From contig JAUZTG010000029.1 in NCBI GenBank assembly GCA_030734395.1, positions 6,882,001-6,946,000 of the forward strand: a stretch of 64,000 nucleotides of DNA. Reading direction: 5' to 3'. This document shows positions 43,842 through 55,820 of the stretch, in pieces. The position numbers and the translations under genes were made by a program. This DNA is from Sarocladium kiliense. Lineage: Eukaryota > Ascomycota > Sordariomycetes > Hypocreales > Sarocladiaceae. Each line of letters starts with the position of its first letter. Position 1 is the stretch's first letter. The notes under the pieces were generated by a model. It ran no database searches, was not told the DNA's origin, and worked only from the letters and a program-made list of their open reading frames with translations.

Positions 43842-46628
43842 ATGGTTTCGGTAATCGACCTTCAATTCGAGCACTACCATGCACCAAACACTCTGGGTCG
43901 TGACGACGAAATACCAAGACTCTCGTGGAAAGTCAACGATCCTGATGGCAACTTCAGGCAGAGCAGTTATGAGATAGAGCTTATCCGGAGGACTCCAGGC
44001 CAGGCGGGACCAATGAGCAGCGTCATCCGGTGCACTTCATCAGACTCGGAGCTGGTCCCTTGGCCTGTCGAGAAGCCTCTAGTCTCTCGCGAGAAAGTCA
44101 GTATCCGCGTCAAAGTTCATGATGACAAGCAGAAGAATTCATCGCCTTGGAGTGAGCCCGCAACATTTGAGACTGGTCTCTTGGATTGCGCGGTCTGGTC
44201 ATGCCAGCGAGTCGCCGCTCCTTGGGGTCCTGCCACGGCCACCGCTGGGCCGGGCCCCGAACAGCTATACCGAAAAGTCTTTCACCTGAAGCAGGGAGCT
44301 TCTGTCAGCCAAGCTCGTCTGTACATCACGGCTCAAGGCGTTTACGAGGCAGAGCTCAATGGCAAGCGGATTGGAGACTACTTCCTCGCGCCTGGCTGGA
44401 CAAGCTATGCTGGTAGACTCCAATACCAGACATATGACGCGGCGGCAGCGCTTAAAGCACAGGGCGCCGCCAACTGCCTAGGTGTGCGCGTGGCAGAAGG
44501 CTGGTTTTCTGGCCGCATTGGCTTCGATGGAGGGAACAGGAACATCTGGGGGCCTCATACAGCTCTGCTAGCCCAGTTGGAGATTCAATATTCAGATGGC
44601 AGTTCTCAAGTTGTCGCAACGGATGGCTCGTGGACTGTTACCAAAGGGCCTATCCGGAAGGCAGAGATATACGACGGAGAGAAGTACGATGCAACGTATG
44701 ATATCCCGTTATGGTCTTCTGCGGAGGATTCGCGTGATCCTGACGGGCAATGGGAACCTGTCTTGGTCATGGCTCCATTACCCAAGTCAACGAAGCTCGT
44801 CGCAGGATACGCAGAGCCTGTTAGGCGCGTAGACGTCATGCAGCCAGTGGAGAAGATCACTACACCGAGCGGCAAGACAATCCTTGATTTTGGTCAGAAC
44901 CTCGTTGGGTACTTGCGGATCAAGAAGGTGCTTGGATCCCGTGGTCATAGGATCACGCTGCGACATGCCGAGGTTTTGGAGCATAAAGAGCTCTGTACAC
45001 GACCCCTGCGCATGTGCGACGCTATCGATGAATATACGCTAAAGGGTAGTCCCGAGGGCGAGTGTTATGAGCCAAGGTTTACTTTCCATGGCTTTCGATT
45101 TGCACAGATCGATAACTGGCCGGGTGACCTTTCTCTTGATGATGTTGAGGCGGTTGTATGCCACACAGACATGGCCTCCGTTGGAGACTTCACATGCTCT
45201 GATCCCCTTCTCAACAAACTCTATCAGAATGTCTGCTGGAGCATGCGAGACAACTTCCTCTCCGTTCCTACGGACTGTCCCCAGCGAGATGAACGGCTGG
45301 GCTGGTCTGGTGACCTGGCCGTCTTCGCCCCAACAGCAGGTCTGATCTATGACTGCTACAATATCATCAAGAACTGGCTGATTGACCTGGAGTTCGACCA
45401 ACATGTTCTAGGCGGGGTGCCACCCATGGTCAGCCCAAATTCTACGCTACCAGATGAGAAATGGTGCAGAAGAGTCCCATGCGCTATATGGCATGATGCG
45501 ACGATACTGGTTCCCTGGGCTTTGTATCAGGAGACAGGCGATATGCAGATCTTGGCACAACAGTATCAAAGCATGATGACGTGGATGAAGGTCTTGCCCA
45601 GGGGTAAAGAGAGGCTGACGCATCTCTGGGACCCAGCACCTTTCCAGCTTGGCGTAAGTTCAGTTTTATTGTTCAAATTGCTTGATAAGCGACTTCTCTA
45701 ATCATTGCTCAAACTATTTCAGGACTGGCTTGACCCAGCTGCGCCGCCAGATGCACCCTGGAAGGCGGCTACTGATGCAAGAATGATTGCAAACATGTTT
45801 CTGATCCAAAGTCTCGGTCTTATGCACAAGATTTCGAAGGTCCTCGGCAAAGATCAAGAAGCAGCAGCCTTTGAGCAAGAGGAACAGGCAGCAAGAGCAG
45901 AATTCCACGATGAATATGTGACTCATAACGGACTCATCATATCCGACAGCCAGGCGGCCTATGCTATTGCCATCTGTTTCGGTCTTTTGAAGCCTCATCA
46001 ACAAGAGTATGCCGCAGCCCGGCTGGTCCGTCTTGTCCGGAAAAATGAGTTCAAGATAGGCACTGGTTTCGCTGGAACACCATACATCTGTGAAGCACTC
46101 GCCCTCACGGGTCACACGCAAGTCGCCTATTCTATGCTTCTCGAGAAGGCATGCCCATCATGGCTGTACCCAGTCACTATGGGCGCTACAACTATGTGGG
46201 AGAGGTGGGATAGCATGCTACCTGACGGCTCAGTGAACCCGGGCGAGATGACTTCTTTTAACCACTACGCGCTCGGCGCTGTGGCTAAGTTCCTTTACGA
46301 GCGGATCGCGGGACTACAGATGCTGGAAGCTGGCTGGAAGAAGATCCGGATCGCACCGGCCATAGGTGGTGAGATTACGAGTGCCACGGCATCGCACGAC
46401 ACGCGCTACGGGGAGATTTCTGTGGCATGGCAAACGGCCTTGATGCAAGACAAGACGCACTCGTTCAGGATTTCTGTTAGGGTTCCCCCCAGAACCTACG
46501 CAGAGGTTGTCTTGCCCAGTGGCAGCGGGGTAGACGTCAGGGACGTTGGCGCTGGAGACTGGACGTTTGAGACCACATTTGAGAGAGATTTTGAATGGCC
46601 CATGTTGCCGTTGCCACCAAAGTCATGA
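43842..46628 (+). CDS. Intracellular GH78 alpha-L-rhamnosidase
   Basis: Two exons (43842-45653, 45723-46628; 69-nt intron) give 905 residues. Order: N-terminal beta domains (IPRLSWKVNDPDGNFRQSSYEI), the rhamnosidase N-terminal lectin-like domain (ARLYITAQGVYEAELNGKRI, then LAPGWTSYAGRLQYQTYD), the (alpha/alpha)6 catalytic barrel with DERLGWSGD, and a C-terminal beta-sandwich. TTMWERWDS and MTSFNHYALGA are also typical of the family. No signal peptide is present, so it acts in the cytosol. GH78 enzymes remove terminal alpha-L-rhamnose from plant glycosides such as flavonoid rutinosides and saponin sugar chains. It is divergent from GH1 and is followed on the same strand by a sugar permease. 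Confidence 0.94.
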
Positions 46629-47742
46629 GACCTGAATAGCACAGTCTAGACTAGGTTCACCTGTCGTCGACCCACCATTCGGTGTTCGCGCGAATGCAAA
46701 CCGAGAGCAATAGGATCCCTCTTCATTCAGAACCCCTGCAGATTAAATGCCAGTATAGTAGACTGGTTCCTCTTGAACGTCTGTGCTCCCTTGTTTAGTA
46801 ATATCCTTGGGACGAAGGATTGTTGGTTGTAAACTACAGGGCTGGGCAAGGAAACTCATCACATGTTACAATAATCAAGACGTCGGAAAAGGCTGTCGGG
46901 ACTGAATACAGGCTTCCTTAATGTACTGAACCATCCGTGATTGTGGATACATGTCCTCTCTTAAATCTGGGGTTATCAGATCAGCGAATCCTATGCATGT
47001 GGTTCCATGTACCCCACGAATCGCCTTCCCTGGGCTCCCCGGCTGTAACCGAGTCTCTAGGTCTCTTTGAAATAACGACCCTCTGGCACAATAGACAGGA
47101 GCTCATCTTTTCCTGCTCGTGGTCCAGAAAATGAGCAGATCCATGCACGTATACAGCCCAGGGTTCCCCGCATATACGGGGTTGACGTGCAGGAGGCTGT
47201 TGGGGTAGAGGCCACCATGATGCTCTTCGGCGAATCGCTAGTTCCCACACTGTGGAGATATTTCATCGACGAAGCGTCGGAAAACGGCGGCGGAATTGCT
47301 AAAAGAACCATTTATTCTCCGCTCTTCTCACTCAGCTCTAGTAGTGGGCTAAGGGTGCCCGCTGGGTTCTAGGTCTATCCCTCGCATGCCCTCCCCTCCT
47401 CGGACTTGAAAACATGGCTTTTACCACTTGACCTTCAGCACAGGCTAGCTCACGCTTGAGACAGAGCTCTGCACCTCAGACATGGAGTTTGGGCCCATAA
47501 TATCGCTTCATTCCTGACGCCTCGTTGTTGGACCCCGGACTTTGTCATATCGCGTATTGGCGTGCCGGACACCCTCCCGGGTTCCCCCTCAGACTGACTC
47601 CTTGGGAGCTGCGCAGCGGTTGGTATATAAAATTCGACAAACAACCGTGTTTTCCCCATCTTTCCAAGTGTCTTCTTCAGACAGACTGCATTGTCTTTAC
47701 ATCACCACTTCAAACAACATAGACCCCTTTCATCAGACTACC
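46629..47742. other. Intergenic, promoter of the maltose-type permease
   Basis: This 1.1-kb stretch lies between two rightward genes. A TATATAAA box at 47624-47631 lies near the permease start, with a C/T-rich stretch after it. A CCGG-rich patch (about 47565-47582, GCCGGACACCCTCCCGGG) is a possible regulator site. No gene is seen. Confidence 0.6.
47624..47631 (+). promoter_or_regulatory. TATA box of the maltose-type permease gene
   Basis: TATATAAA lies 112 bp upstream of the ATG at 47743 and is followed by a pyrimidine-rich stretch, as expected for a fungal core promoter. Confidence 0.5.
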
Positions 47743-49571
47743 ATGCAGACAATGGCGCCCTCCCAAGTGCCCCAAGCTGTCGCAGAGAAGGATCCCGCGG
47801 TGAATACTCACCACGAGGAGGACCAGATCGCCAACATAGTTAAACCTCATGAGGTTGTCGCCGATGCTGCTGTCAAGGGACAAGCCACCTCCGGCTATGA
47901 GACCTTGACGTTGTGGGAGACCATCAAGACCTTCAAGATTGCTACTGCATACTGCTTTGCTGCAGCGTTCAGTGCCGGTGCCGACGGATATCAGATGGCG
48001 TGAGTTCCTCCCCCGAGCGATGAACCCTAACTCCTCTTTCCTACACAACCCCTAGTAACAGCACATAACTGACTTCCTTTCCCCTCCCCTTCCAAATATA
48101 GAATGAACGCAAACATCATCGCCAATAAAGGCTTTGTAAACCAGTTCTACACAGACGTCAGCGCCGAGGGCGAGAGGTTCCTGGCCTCGGGAACCATCAG
48201 CAGCTGGAGCGCGACACAGAGCTGCGGACAAGTCATGGGCCAGATCGGTATATCCTTTGTCAACGGCCGCTTCGGGCGGAGGCTTGGCATGCTTGTCCTC
48301 TGGCTGCTTATCATGACCAGTGTCCTCATTGAGACTTTTGGCCGTGACTGGAAGATATGGCTCGTCGCTAAGCTCTTTGCCGGCCTCGGTGTTGGTGCTC
48401 TGCAAGCCACCATCACCAGTTACATCAGCGAGATCGCTCCCGTCCGTATTCGTGGCAGTATGCTTATGCTGTATTCTTTCTGGTGGACCCTGGGATCCTT
48501 CTGCACTCATGTGGCCCTGCAGAGCCTCAACCGTCAGAATCCGCTCAACTGGCTTACGCCTATCTATACCCAATGGGCACACGTTGGTATCATGGCTATC
48601 ATCTATCTTTGCCTGCCCGAATCTCCTGCATGGTGCGCAAGCGTTGGCAAAGAGGAAAAGGCCAAGAAGTGGCTCCGATTTATCCACCGGGATGTTGAAG
48701 GCTACGATGTAGAGTATCAATACCAAGTCCTGGCGCTGAACCTCGAGCATGAGCGCCAGATTGCTATCGAGCAGCGCAAGGAGAACTGGTGGGCTATATT
48801 CAGGGGTACCGACGGCCGCCGCACACTCACAGCTTTATGGACGATTGTTTCCCAGCAGTTCCTTGGTCTCGCCCTATTCGGCACCTTCGGGACATACTTC
48901 TTCCAACAGGCTGGTCTAGCCGATCCCTTCAAGATCAAGGCTATCACAACTTCGTTGCAGATCGTCACCGTGATCGCTGCCGTTTTCCTGGTTGACAAGC
49001 TCGGTCGTCGCCTTATGGCCTGCGGTGCGACCACCCTCATGTGGATCTCGTGCCTTATCGTCGGCATCATAGGCGTCGCCCCCGAGACCAAGGCGACCAC
49101 CTACGTTTTTGTGCTTTTCGCCTGTCTCTGGAACGTCGGTATTGCTGGCAATGGCGCTGCTGGCTGGGGTTACGTTGGAGAGATGTCCTCGCAGCGTCTG
49201 CGCCCCTACACCTCTGGCTTCGCCGCCGGTGCCAACTCCATCAGCGGGCTCATCATGTCTGTCCTTACTCCGTACATGGTCAACATGCATCAGTGGAACT
49301 GGAGGTACAAGACCGGGTTCTTCTATGCTGGCATTGGTCTTATCTGGGTTGTCGGTATCTGGTTCATTGTGCCCGAAACTGCCGGGTTGGTCTTTCCCTT
49401 GCCTCTCTTTGATGGATGTTCTATACTGACATTTCTCTTGCTAGACGCTCTGCTGCCGAGCTGGATGAGCTATTCGAGCGAAAGATCAAGGCCTGGCGCT
49501 TCAAGGATACCGAAACCGCCACTCAGCGCCTGATCCAGACTGAGAAGGAGAACGGTCCTGTTCAGGCTTAA
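47743..49571 (+). CDS. MFS sugar permease, maltose/alpha-glucoside type
   Basis: Three exons (47743-47999, 48102-49385, 49445-49571; introns 102 and 59 nt) give 555 residues. It is a 12-helix sugar porter. Visible are the long charged cytosolic N-terminus, AAAFSAGADGYQM in helix 1, NGRFGRRLG and DKLGRRLM (the two GRR loops), SYISEIAPVRIRGS, LCLPESPAW, and VPETAGRSAAELDELFER at the C-terminus after intron 2. The N-terminal length and AFSAGADGYQ style resemble the Mal/alpha-glucoside and quinate-like sugar porter branches, which often take oligosaccharides. It directly follows the GH78 gene on the same strand and would supply oligosaccharide or glycoside substrate to the cytosolic GH78 and GH1 enzymes. 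Confidence 0.92.
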
Positions 49572-50204
49572 TAACCGCCAAGCTGAACATCGGTTTCTCC
49601 CAATCGATTGGGAAAATCTGGCGCGATTCCAACATGCGGACATACTGTCAGCTCAAGACATAATTCACGTATTTTACATACTGAAACGAAGCCGTAATAG
49701 CTTGAAGAAAACTGCTTGTCCCCATCTCTGCTTCACCTTGTCGTAGAGCTTTGAACTTCAGTCTATTTCCGCCCTACACCACCGCAGGGCACTCTGTGGT
49801 AGGACTACGATGATTAAAAGAACCATTTCAAATATCCTGAGGTAGAAATATATATCTCTCTATATCTGACTCAACTTCTTCCCTTATGAGAACGTGACTA
49901 GTACTCGGGCCAAGTCCCCCATCTCCACTTGGTGTAGGGCCCTTCACATGAGGCGAACCGAAGTTCGGTCAGCTGCGCCTATGGATTGGATTCCTTTCAA
50001 AAGTTCTCATCACTGCCCATTTCATGTTTCACCTTGAAAACGGCGAGTGAGCTTACTGTAAAACTTGTAGGGCGAACAGCTTGGGGACTTTTACTACGTG
50101 ACACTCTTGGCTACATATGGTGCATTGTTGCTGAGCAATTAGGAGTGTTTATTGAGACAGACAATTAATAGTTAAGTTGGACTGTCTTGGGTAGTGTTTC
50201 TTTC
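49572..50204. other. Intergenic between convergent genes
   Basis: This 633-bp stretch separates the 3' ends of the permease and the saponin-hydrolase-like gene. No gene is seen. Confidence 0.65.
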
Positions 50205-52139
50205 TTATGTTCCAGACTTGGGTGAAGTGTACTCCACACCATTGATCGTTGTCGTTAGCGTTCCGTTGGCCTCGATAAAGTTAGTCGTCGCGTCCAACTG
50301 AATGTGAAACCCGCCAGGGCTGCTCTTTTTCGTGGCAAGGTAGTTGTTCTCCCCGGTCTGGGTGAGTTCGGCATACCAATGGATGAGGTGTGTAAAAGGG
50401 GTGACGGACACAGCGGTAACGTTCTCCCAGCCATTGAGAAACTTGGACCCATCGTCGGAGTAGTTGTGGTAAACAGTGATGACGGTGTCCACCCTGTTGG
50501 AGTCTGCCTTCCCGGCAAGAGTCACGTCTGCAAAGCCAGAGACCTTGCCCCTCAAAGTGTACTCGCCCACAGGGACTTGCTCGTCCACGGGTGATGGGCT
50601 GCCGGGGACGTATGGCGTACCCCACGGGACAAAATCGGAAATGGGTTTTGGTGTAGGCAGATTCAGAGGCTTTCGGCTGGTAAGCTTGGCCAGCATGAGA
50701 CGGTATGTACGACCACCCTCCGCTGTGGATGGGAAACAAGGCAACGGGTTGGGACCACCGCATGCCGGAGCAATAGCCTTGGCCTGCCAGTACACAATAG
50801 CTGTGCCATCTGGACTCCATCTGGGGTCGGCCAGGGCGTTCCACTCCGGGTCATCGATAGTATCGCTGCCAGGCACCCCATTGCCAGGCCCGTTAATCTT
50901 TTGCCCGTAGTATCCGTCACGGTCACCATGTCGGTCAAGCAGGTACGGTTGGAAAAACCGGCGAGGCCCGTTGTTGCGAACGCCAGTCGTGATCAATGCG
51001 GCGACCATGTCGACCAGGGGCGGTACACCTCGCATGCCAGCGAGGAACATGTGGCGATCAGTAGCCCGGGTATCTAAAATAACCATCCACTCATCGTCTG
51101 GTGAGACATCAATAGGGTCCACATACTCGGGATGAGTAGTAAGGCGACGGATCTTGCCAGTCTTGATATTTGCGGCAAAGACATCTGTGTTTCCAGACTC
51201 GCGAGGGCTGCCTAGGTACACAACCTCGCCGCCCCTACCGCTGAAGCCTCGCAGCTCGCCAATGGTGATAGCTTCGTCATTGACGAGGATGTTGTCTCCC
51301 TTTACTGAGATTGGCTTAATTCCGTCGACATTATCAAGCAGCGTAACGTTAGAAAGATCGTAACGCGCAGCCCGGGGAAGGCCCGATGCTGGATTTGCGT
51401 TGAAATGGAGGCGACCCATGTATGCCTTTTGGTTGAGCGACGTGGGTGTGATTATGAAGGAGCTGAAGCCAAGATGCTCATTGTCCGGATGGATGCGCAG
51501 TTCGCGCATCGCACCTCCGACTGTATCTTCCTCTGTGCCGGGAGCATCGGTGTTCCAGCGGATGACGTGGATAAGTGTTTCCTCAGGGGTGCACTTTGGG
51601 CTAATAAGATCAAACTTGCCGCAGCTGATGACGTTGTTACCGGCTAGAATGCGCTTGCCATCTCCAAATGACTGGGGATAGTCGAGGGCCGTGCTCATCC
51701 CAACGCGGTTCTCCGGAGGGATACCACAGGTGATGCACTTCCACGAGTCACCGTTGGGGAATGTTCCTCCGTCCGTTTTGATGAGAATGATTTGCTCGCC
51801 GCTGTAAATGCTGGCCGGATGGGGAGCAGTAGGAGCGCCAACGAAGACGACCATGGATATGACATGCTTGCTATCCGGGAGAAACTCGCCAGGCGCCATG
51901 ATACCGGTGGTCTCGGGGCTCGAACCACCACCAATCTTCGCGATGCAGCCGGTTCCATTGGGGTTGATGTCAATAGTACATGCGCCCGGTGTGTCATCAG
52001 CTGAGACGGGAGGCAGAGGCAGCTCAATGACTTGGACGGTCTCGGGCTTGGGAGGCGGAGGAGTTCGGATGCTGGCAGGACTGACTAGCGGCGCTGCCAG
52101 TATCAAGAGGGCACTTGGCCAGGTCATTAGGCGGACCAT
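50205..52139 (-). CDS. Secreted saponin-hydrolase-like protein
   Basis: This is a single exon. ATG 52139 gives 644 residues beginning MVRLMTWPSALLILAAPLV, a clear signal peptide; ATG 52127 is an alternative. The mature start, rich in Pro and ending in VIELPLPPVS, leads to CTIDINPNGTGCI. The body has repeated TolB/WD-like blades (RELRIHPDNEHLGFSS, DPIDVSPDDEWMVILD, DPRWSPDGTAIVYWQA), so a beta-propeller is likely, and there are several N-glycosylation sequons. Both the leader and the propeller match my memory of fungal saponin hydrolases (Neocosmospora and Aspergillus enzymes that split soyasaponin I between aglycone and glucuronic acid). Catalytic residues cannot be named. The surrounding rhamnosidase, beta-glycosidase and sugar permeases fit that function well. 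Confidence 0.65.
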   Translation of the reverse strand: MVRLMTWPSALLILAAPLVSPASIRTPPPPKPETVQVIELPLPPVSADDTPGACTIDINPNGTGCIAKIGGGSSPETTGIMAPGEFLPDSKHVISMVVFVGAPTAPHPASIYSGEQIILIKTDGGTFPNGDSWKCITCGIPPENRVGMSTALDYPQSFGDGKRILAGNNVISCGKFDLISPKCTPEETLIHVIRWNTDAPGTEEDTVGGAMRELRIHPDNEHLGFSSFIITPTSLNQKAYMGRLHFNANPASGLPRAARYDLSNVTLLDNVDGIKPISVKGDNILVNDEAITIGELRGFSGRGGEVVYLGSPRESGNTDVFAANIKTGKIRRLTTHPEYVDPIDVSPDDEWMVILDTRATDRHMFLAGMRGVPPLVDMVAALITTGVRNNGPRRFFQPYLLDRHGDRDGYYGQKINGPGNGVPGSDTIDDPEWNALADPRWSPDGTAIVYWQAKAIAPACGGPNPLPCFPSTAEGGRTYRLMLAKLTSRKPLNLPTPKPISDFVPWGTPYVPGSPSPVDEQVPVGEYTLRGKVSGFADVTLAGKADSNRVDTVITVYHNYSDDGSKFLNGWENVTAVSVTPFTHLIHWYAELTQTGENNYLATKKSSPGGFHIQLDATTNFIEANGTLTTTINGVEYTSPKSGT

Positions 52140-52231
52140 GGTTCGTTGGAAGATGTGACAGAACTGGAAGTGAGCATGTAGATGTGTCCTGATCGTCGAG
52201 GCAATCCATTCTCCTGGTGTCCTTGCTGCAT

Positions 52232-52239
52232 CTTTTATA
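52232..52239 (-). promoter_or_regulatory. TATA box of the saponin-hydrolase-like gene
   Basis: TATAAAAG reads leftwards 93-100 bp before ATG 52139. This supports the chosen start over the longer upstream open frame, which has no ATG at its far end and would include this element. Confidence 0.5.
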
Positions 52240-52403
52240 ATTGCAAATCGCACGAGGTCCATGATGCGCAGTGATGATACGATGCCCTGTGGTATCCTGA
52301 CTTCGGCAGTTGACACCAAGCCTCGGCGATCGATGACCCGTCTTGGTCCTATGTTACCCGCCCCTAGGCACAGTATGGCGAAGCGAGACACGTCGGGTTC
52401 ACT

Positions 52404-52417
52404 GGCGGAATTGAAGT
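52404..52417 (+). promoter_or_regulatory. Candidate regulator site shared with the GH1/GH78 promoter
   Basis: GGCGGAATTGAAGT lies about 265 bp upstream of the saponin-hydrolase-like gene. It differs at one base from 43499-43512 in the GH1/GH78 promoter. It overlaps a CGG-N9-CGG pair (52394-52408), a possible Zn2Cys6 target. A chance match of this length across the few kilobases compared is not excluded. Confidence 0.3.
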
Positions 52418-53070
52418 TGTAGGGATCACTCTCTCAGCTTTCCCCGCATTCTGCAAGTCTGTCCTGCCCGAAGCCGCGCTTCGGTCTGGGGAAGCACGGG
52501 GGGTTGAACAAGACAAGCGCTTGCAGACCCCGTCTTTTACCACCCCTGCTCACGAAAGATCATTTCACCCTTTCTCGTATGGAACAGTCTAGTTGCGGGG
52601 TCAATTGAGTTCCAGTCTAATGGTCCCTTTGTGGGAAAAGAACCAGGCGACGGAGCTTTAGCTACAGTTTTCTGCGAAAACGAAAGCGAGAACGACTAGT
52701 ACCCAGAAGCCTTGGCGCCTTCAGAGTGGAGTGGCTAGACGCAGGGCAGAAAGGCTTCGTAAACGCAAGCACAGAAATGTTTGAGTATAAGCTTCTTCAT
52801 CTTTGATCGTGGGTCAGCGGGACAATGGTGTGATCTACATTTGACTTTAGAACAGTATACAGGTTGATAGGCGCACTTTCGTTGGCACAAGAAATTGATT
52901 CCACATACTCTAACTAGTGCCCTTAACAAGCTACCTGAACAAAGATCGGATTTGAAGTCGAACAAATGCGCAGCCTCTCTCCGATTCCACCATCTACCTT
53001 AGTCGCAAGTGACTAATCCTTGGAATGTTGCGCATGACTTCAATCACCTGGGCATGTTTTGAGAAGATGC

Positions 53071-55012
53071 TTATGCAACTTGCTTTCCCTTCTCTGGGAA
53101 ATTACCCCGGTCATCATCGTCGTACAGTTTCTTGGGCGATTCCTCAAACACTATGGGATCGATACAGTCAGAGGGTTTCGGCTTGATAGCAAGAGGTGTT
53201 GGGTATCTTGGTACTTACAATAGGCAAGCTCTTCCAAAGTAGGGCCCTTAGTTTCAGGGTACAGAAAGTATACGATGGTAGCCTCAGCCACCAGCCAAGC
53301 CTACCGGTCCATGTCAGTCAGATTCACGAGCAGCTTTTTTGTCACCCTTCACTCACACAGTAGAATAGGTAGAACTTCCAAGCCAGGTCATCAAGGCCAA
53401 TGGGGTTGACAAAGGCATTGAACGCCGTGCTACCGCGAACGAAGAACTGGAGAATAGCTATTCCCTTGGCGCGATGCACGAATGGGAAGATTTCCATGCT
53501 GTACACAAACAGCAGCGGCTGCATGATATTGTACGAAGCATTGTATAGGAATATTAGAGCTACAACAGCAATTGCAGCAGAGTGGCTGCTAGTGTTGGCA
53601 TAGTATGCACTAACCCCAGTCATGGTCGAGAAGACAGCAATCATGCACGCGAATGAGAAAAGGTACTGCACTCGGCGGCGCAGAATTCGGGTGGCGAACG
53701 CGAAAGCTGAGGCAGTGAGGAGACTCCAGCACTGCCAGAGTGGGTTAGCTGGGGGCTATAGCATGGGACAGAAGACTGAGGCCTTACAGAGAGCGAGAGG
53801 TTGACGATGTTCTGGGTGCGCTTCTCCACGACGCCAACGGTGGTAAGGACTCTCGCGAGGTAGTAGCTACATAAAGGCAGACGTTAGCAAGTCCGGGGGC
53901 ACTGGGAAGAAACTGGACCGTAGATGATGCGACGTACGAGACGAGGCCGTTGCCCGACCACTGTGAAAAGACACCCATGCATATGGCAATCAGGACCCTC
54001 TTCCTGTTCCCACTTGTCTGCAGCAGCTCGACCCAGCGCCTCTTGGAGTTCTCCAGTTCCAACCTCAGTTGCGTCGAAATCTCGTGGAACTCAGCGTGGA
54101 CAAACGCGGATTCGCGATCACCTTCCCCATGGTACTTGATCAGGACCTCAAGAGCCTCCTCGTTTCGCTCCTTAAAGAGCAGCCACCGAGGAGACTCGGG
54201 AATGAACCAGATGAAGACAATCTGGAACAACGACGGCGCGCACTGCAACGCAGATGGAATGCGCCAGGCCCAGTTGTTCGGTATATTGTAGGTGCCGAGG
54301 GTCACACCAGCTGCCAGGATAGACCCGGCGAACCAGGAGACATTGAAGAGACCGGAGATGACAGGACGTTCGCGAGGGTATGTGAGTTCGGCGATGAGTT
54401 GTGACGCACCGGACACACAAAAGGGAATACCGGTACCGAGGACTAGTCGAGAGGCGAGGAACATTCCAACTGGGTTTGGTGTTGTTAGTCTTTGAGTTGA
54501 AGGCTGCGGAAAGAGCCGAAACGTGATAAGAGATGATGGTTTGAGGGTGGTAAATCTTACTATTAACAGAGCACGTCTGAAGAATTGTGCCAATGACCAA
54601 AACGATTGATCCCAGTGTGATGCTGTGCTTGCGGCCGATCCGGTCAATAACCCAAGGAACAACAGGCAGCACCAAGAGGCCGCCTAGGTTGTAAGAAGCG
54701 CTAGTGACTCCCAGAAGGGCTCCGTGAGGGTGGTCAAAATCTGCAATTAAGCTCAGTCAACAGTTACCATACATAAGTAGTTTCGAGCCAGAGTGGTAAC
54801 TTACGGTCTTGCCACGCTTCGACCGCCTGCAGGCCATTCAGAACAGATCCATCGTAGCCGGTAGTCATTTCGACTCCCAGTGCAGCTGGAACAAGGCAGA
54901 GGTAGAGAAAGCGCAAATTGGGCTTTCGGTACCATGGTGTGGAGTCAAGGGACATGAGCCGGTTAACCTCAGACTGCTCAGCGATGATAGCAACATCTTC
55001 TGGCTTCGACAT
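53071..55012 (-). CDS. MFS sugar permease, lactose permease (Lac12)-like
   Basis: Seven exons (55012-54805, 54740-54561, 54469-53938, 53866-53788, 53731-53357, 53300-53219, 53150-53071) give 511 residues; every junction keeps frame. It is a 12-helix sugar porter. Visible are ALGVEMTTGYDGSVLNGLQA in helix 1, VIDRIGRKHS, ELTYPRERP, WFIPESPRWLL, NGLVSYYLARVL formed across intron 3, and FLYPETKGPTLEELAY near the end. Helix 1 and the RPVISGLFN loop resemble the fungal Lac12 galactoside/cellodextrin branch more than hexose carriers. It lies between the saponin-hydrolase-like gene and the Zn2Cys6 gene on the same strand. Import of a galactose-containing oligosaccharide is a reasonable guess. Confidence 0.92.
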
Positions 55013-55820
55013 CGCGACGGTAGAATGCTGTTGCTCCGATAGAATAAATCCAATTTAAAGGCAAGATGCGATCACAGAAATCCCCTGAGCATCGAACAAA
55101 GCTGTCAGTCGGGTGGGAGACTGATAACTATGTACTCAGCTTCGGATACGCCACGAAAGGGCTAGAGATGGTCCCAAATCGGCATCAAATGCATATCCGA
55201 TGCCGGCTAAACTTCTAGCTAGCTGGAGTGGTGTAGGAGCGGACAAGGCTAACATGACGAGATGCAAAAACCTTCAGCATCATGCCAGGGTTGCGGCTCC
55301 GATGCAAGCATACAGCCACAACACAATCGCGTAGTGCGGGGAAATGAGGAGGCGGCCGGGGAAACGAAGTTGGGGAACAAGGACGTCGGAAAACACCATC
55401 GGCTTTGCGTGGGTCTCCATCCATAGGTCGGTGTGTGGGGAAAGACAAAGGTACTGTTTTATCCGAACCATTTGTATCATCAAGGAGCAATAGGACCGGT
55501 CGACTTACTTCAGCCTTTGTCGTGGACTAGACCGTGAATAGATCCTTGATTGTCACACCGCCTGTGAAAGTGCAACTTCGGTATCGCCGTCGCTCGAATG
55601 CATCCCTGACTTCCTACGTCTTTACAAGCCTGGAGTTTCTTACCCACGAAACAGATCATGGTAACAGGTCTGTGGCTCTCAATAACTGTTCCAACTCATT
55701 TTGTTCTAAATGGTGATGAAGTCGTTCCGTGACTGCATGTGCCATATCTCCTTGCAACAGTTATATTTCTCTTCCTCATGACCAAGTCATCTGGGGAACC
55801 TGTTTCAACGGCCGCCATGC
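55013..55820. other. Intergenic, promoter of the Lac12-like permease
   Basis: This 808-bp stretch lies between two leftward genes. Short frames on both strands lack any family features. It presumably holds the permease promoter and the 3' UTR of the regulator. No gene is seen. Confidence 0.6.

Larger units (their letters stand above)
52140..53070. other. Intergenic, promoter of the saponin-hydrolase-like gene
   Basis: This 931-bp stretch lies between two leftward genes. It contains the TATA box and candidate regulator site listed separately. An open frame continues upstream of the signal peptide to 52391 but lacks a signal-like or conserved character. No other gene is seen. Confidence 0.6.

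Noticed and set aside
48052..48750. 232-codon minus-strand open frame
   Set aside because: It lies entirely antisense to the maltose-type permease exon 2, has no family character, and is explained by codon bias of the sense gene.
50281..50844. 187-codon second minus-strand frame inside the saponin-hydrolase-like gene
   Set aside because: It is a shadow frame of the same strand shifted by one; the sense frame has propeller repeats and a signal peptide, this one has nothing.
52140..52391. N-terminal extension of the saponin-hydrolase-like protein
   Set aside because: The open frame continues upstream, but a TATA box lies inside it and the signal peptide starts at 52139.
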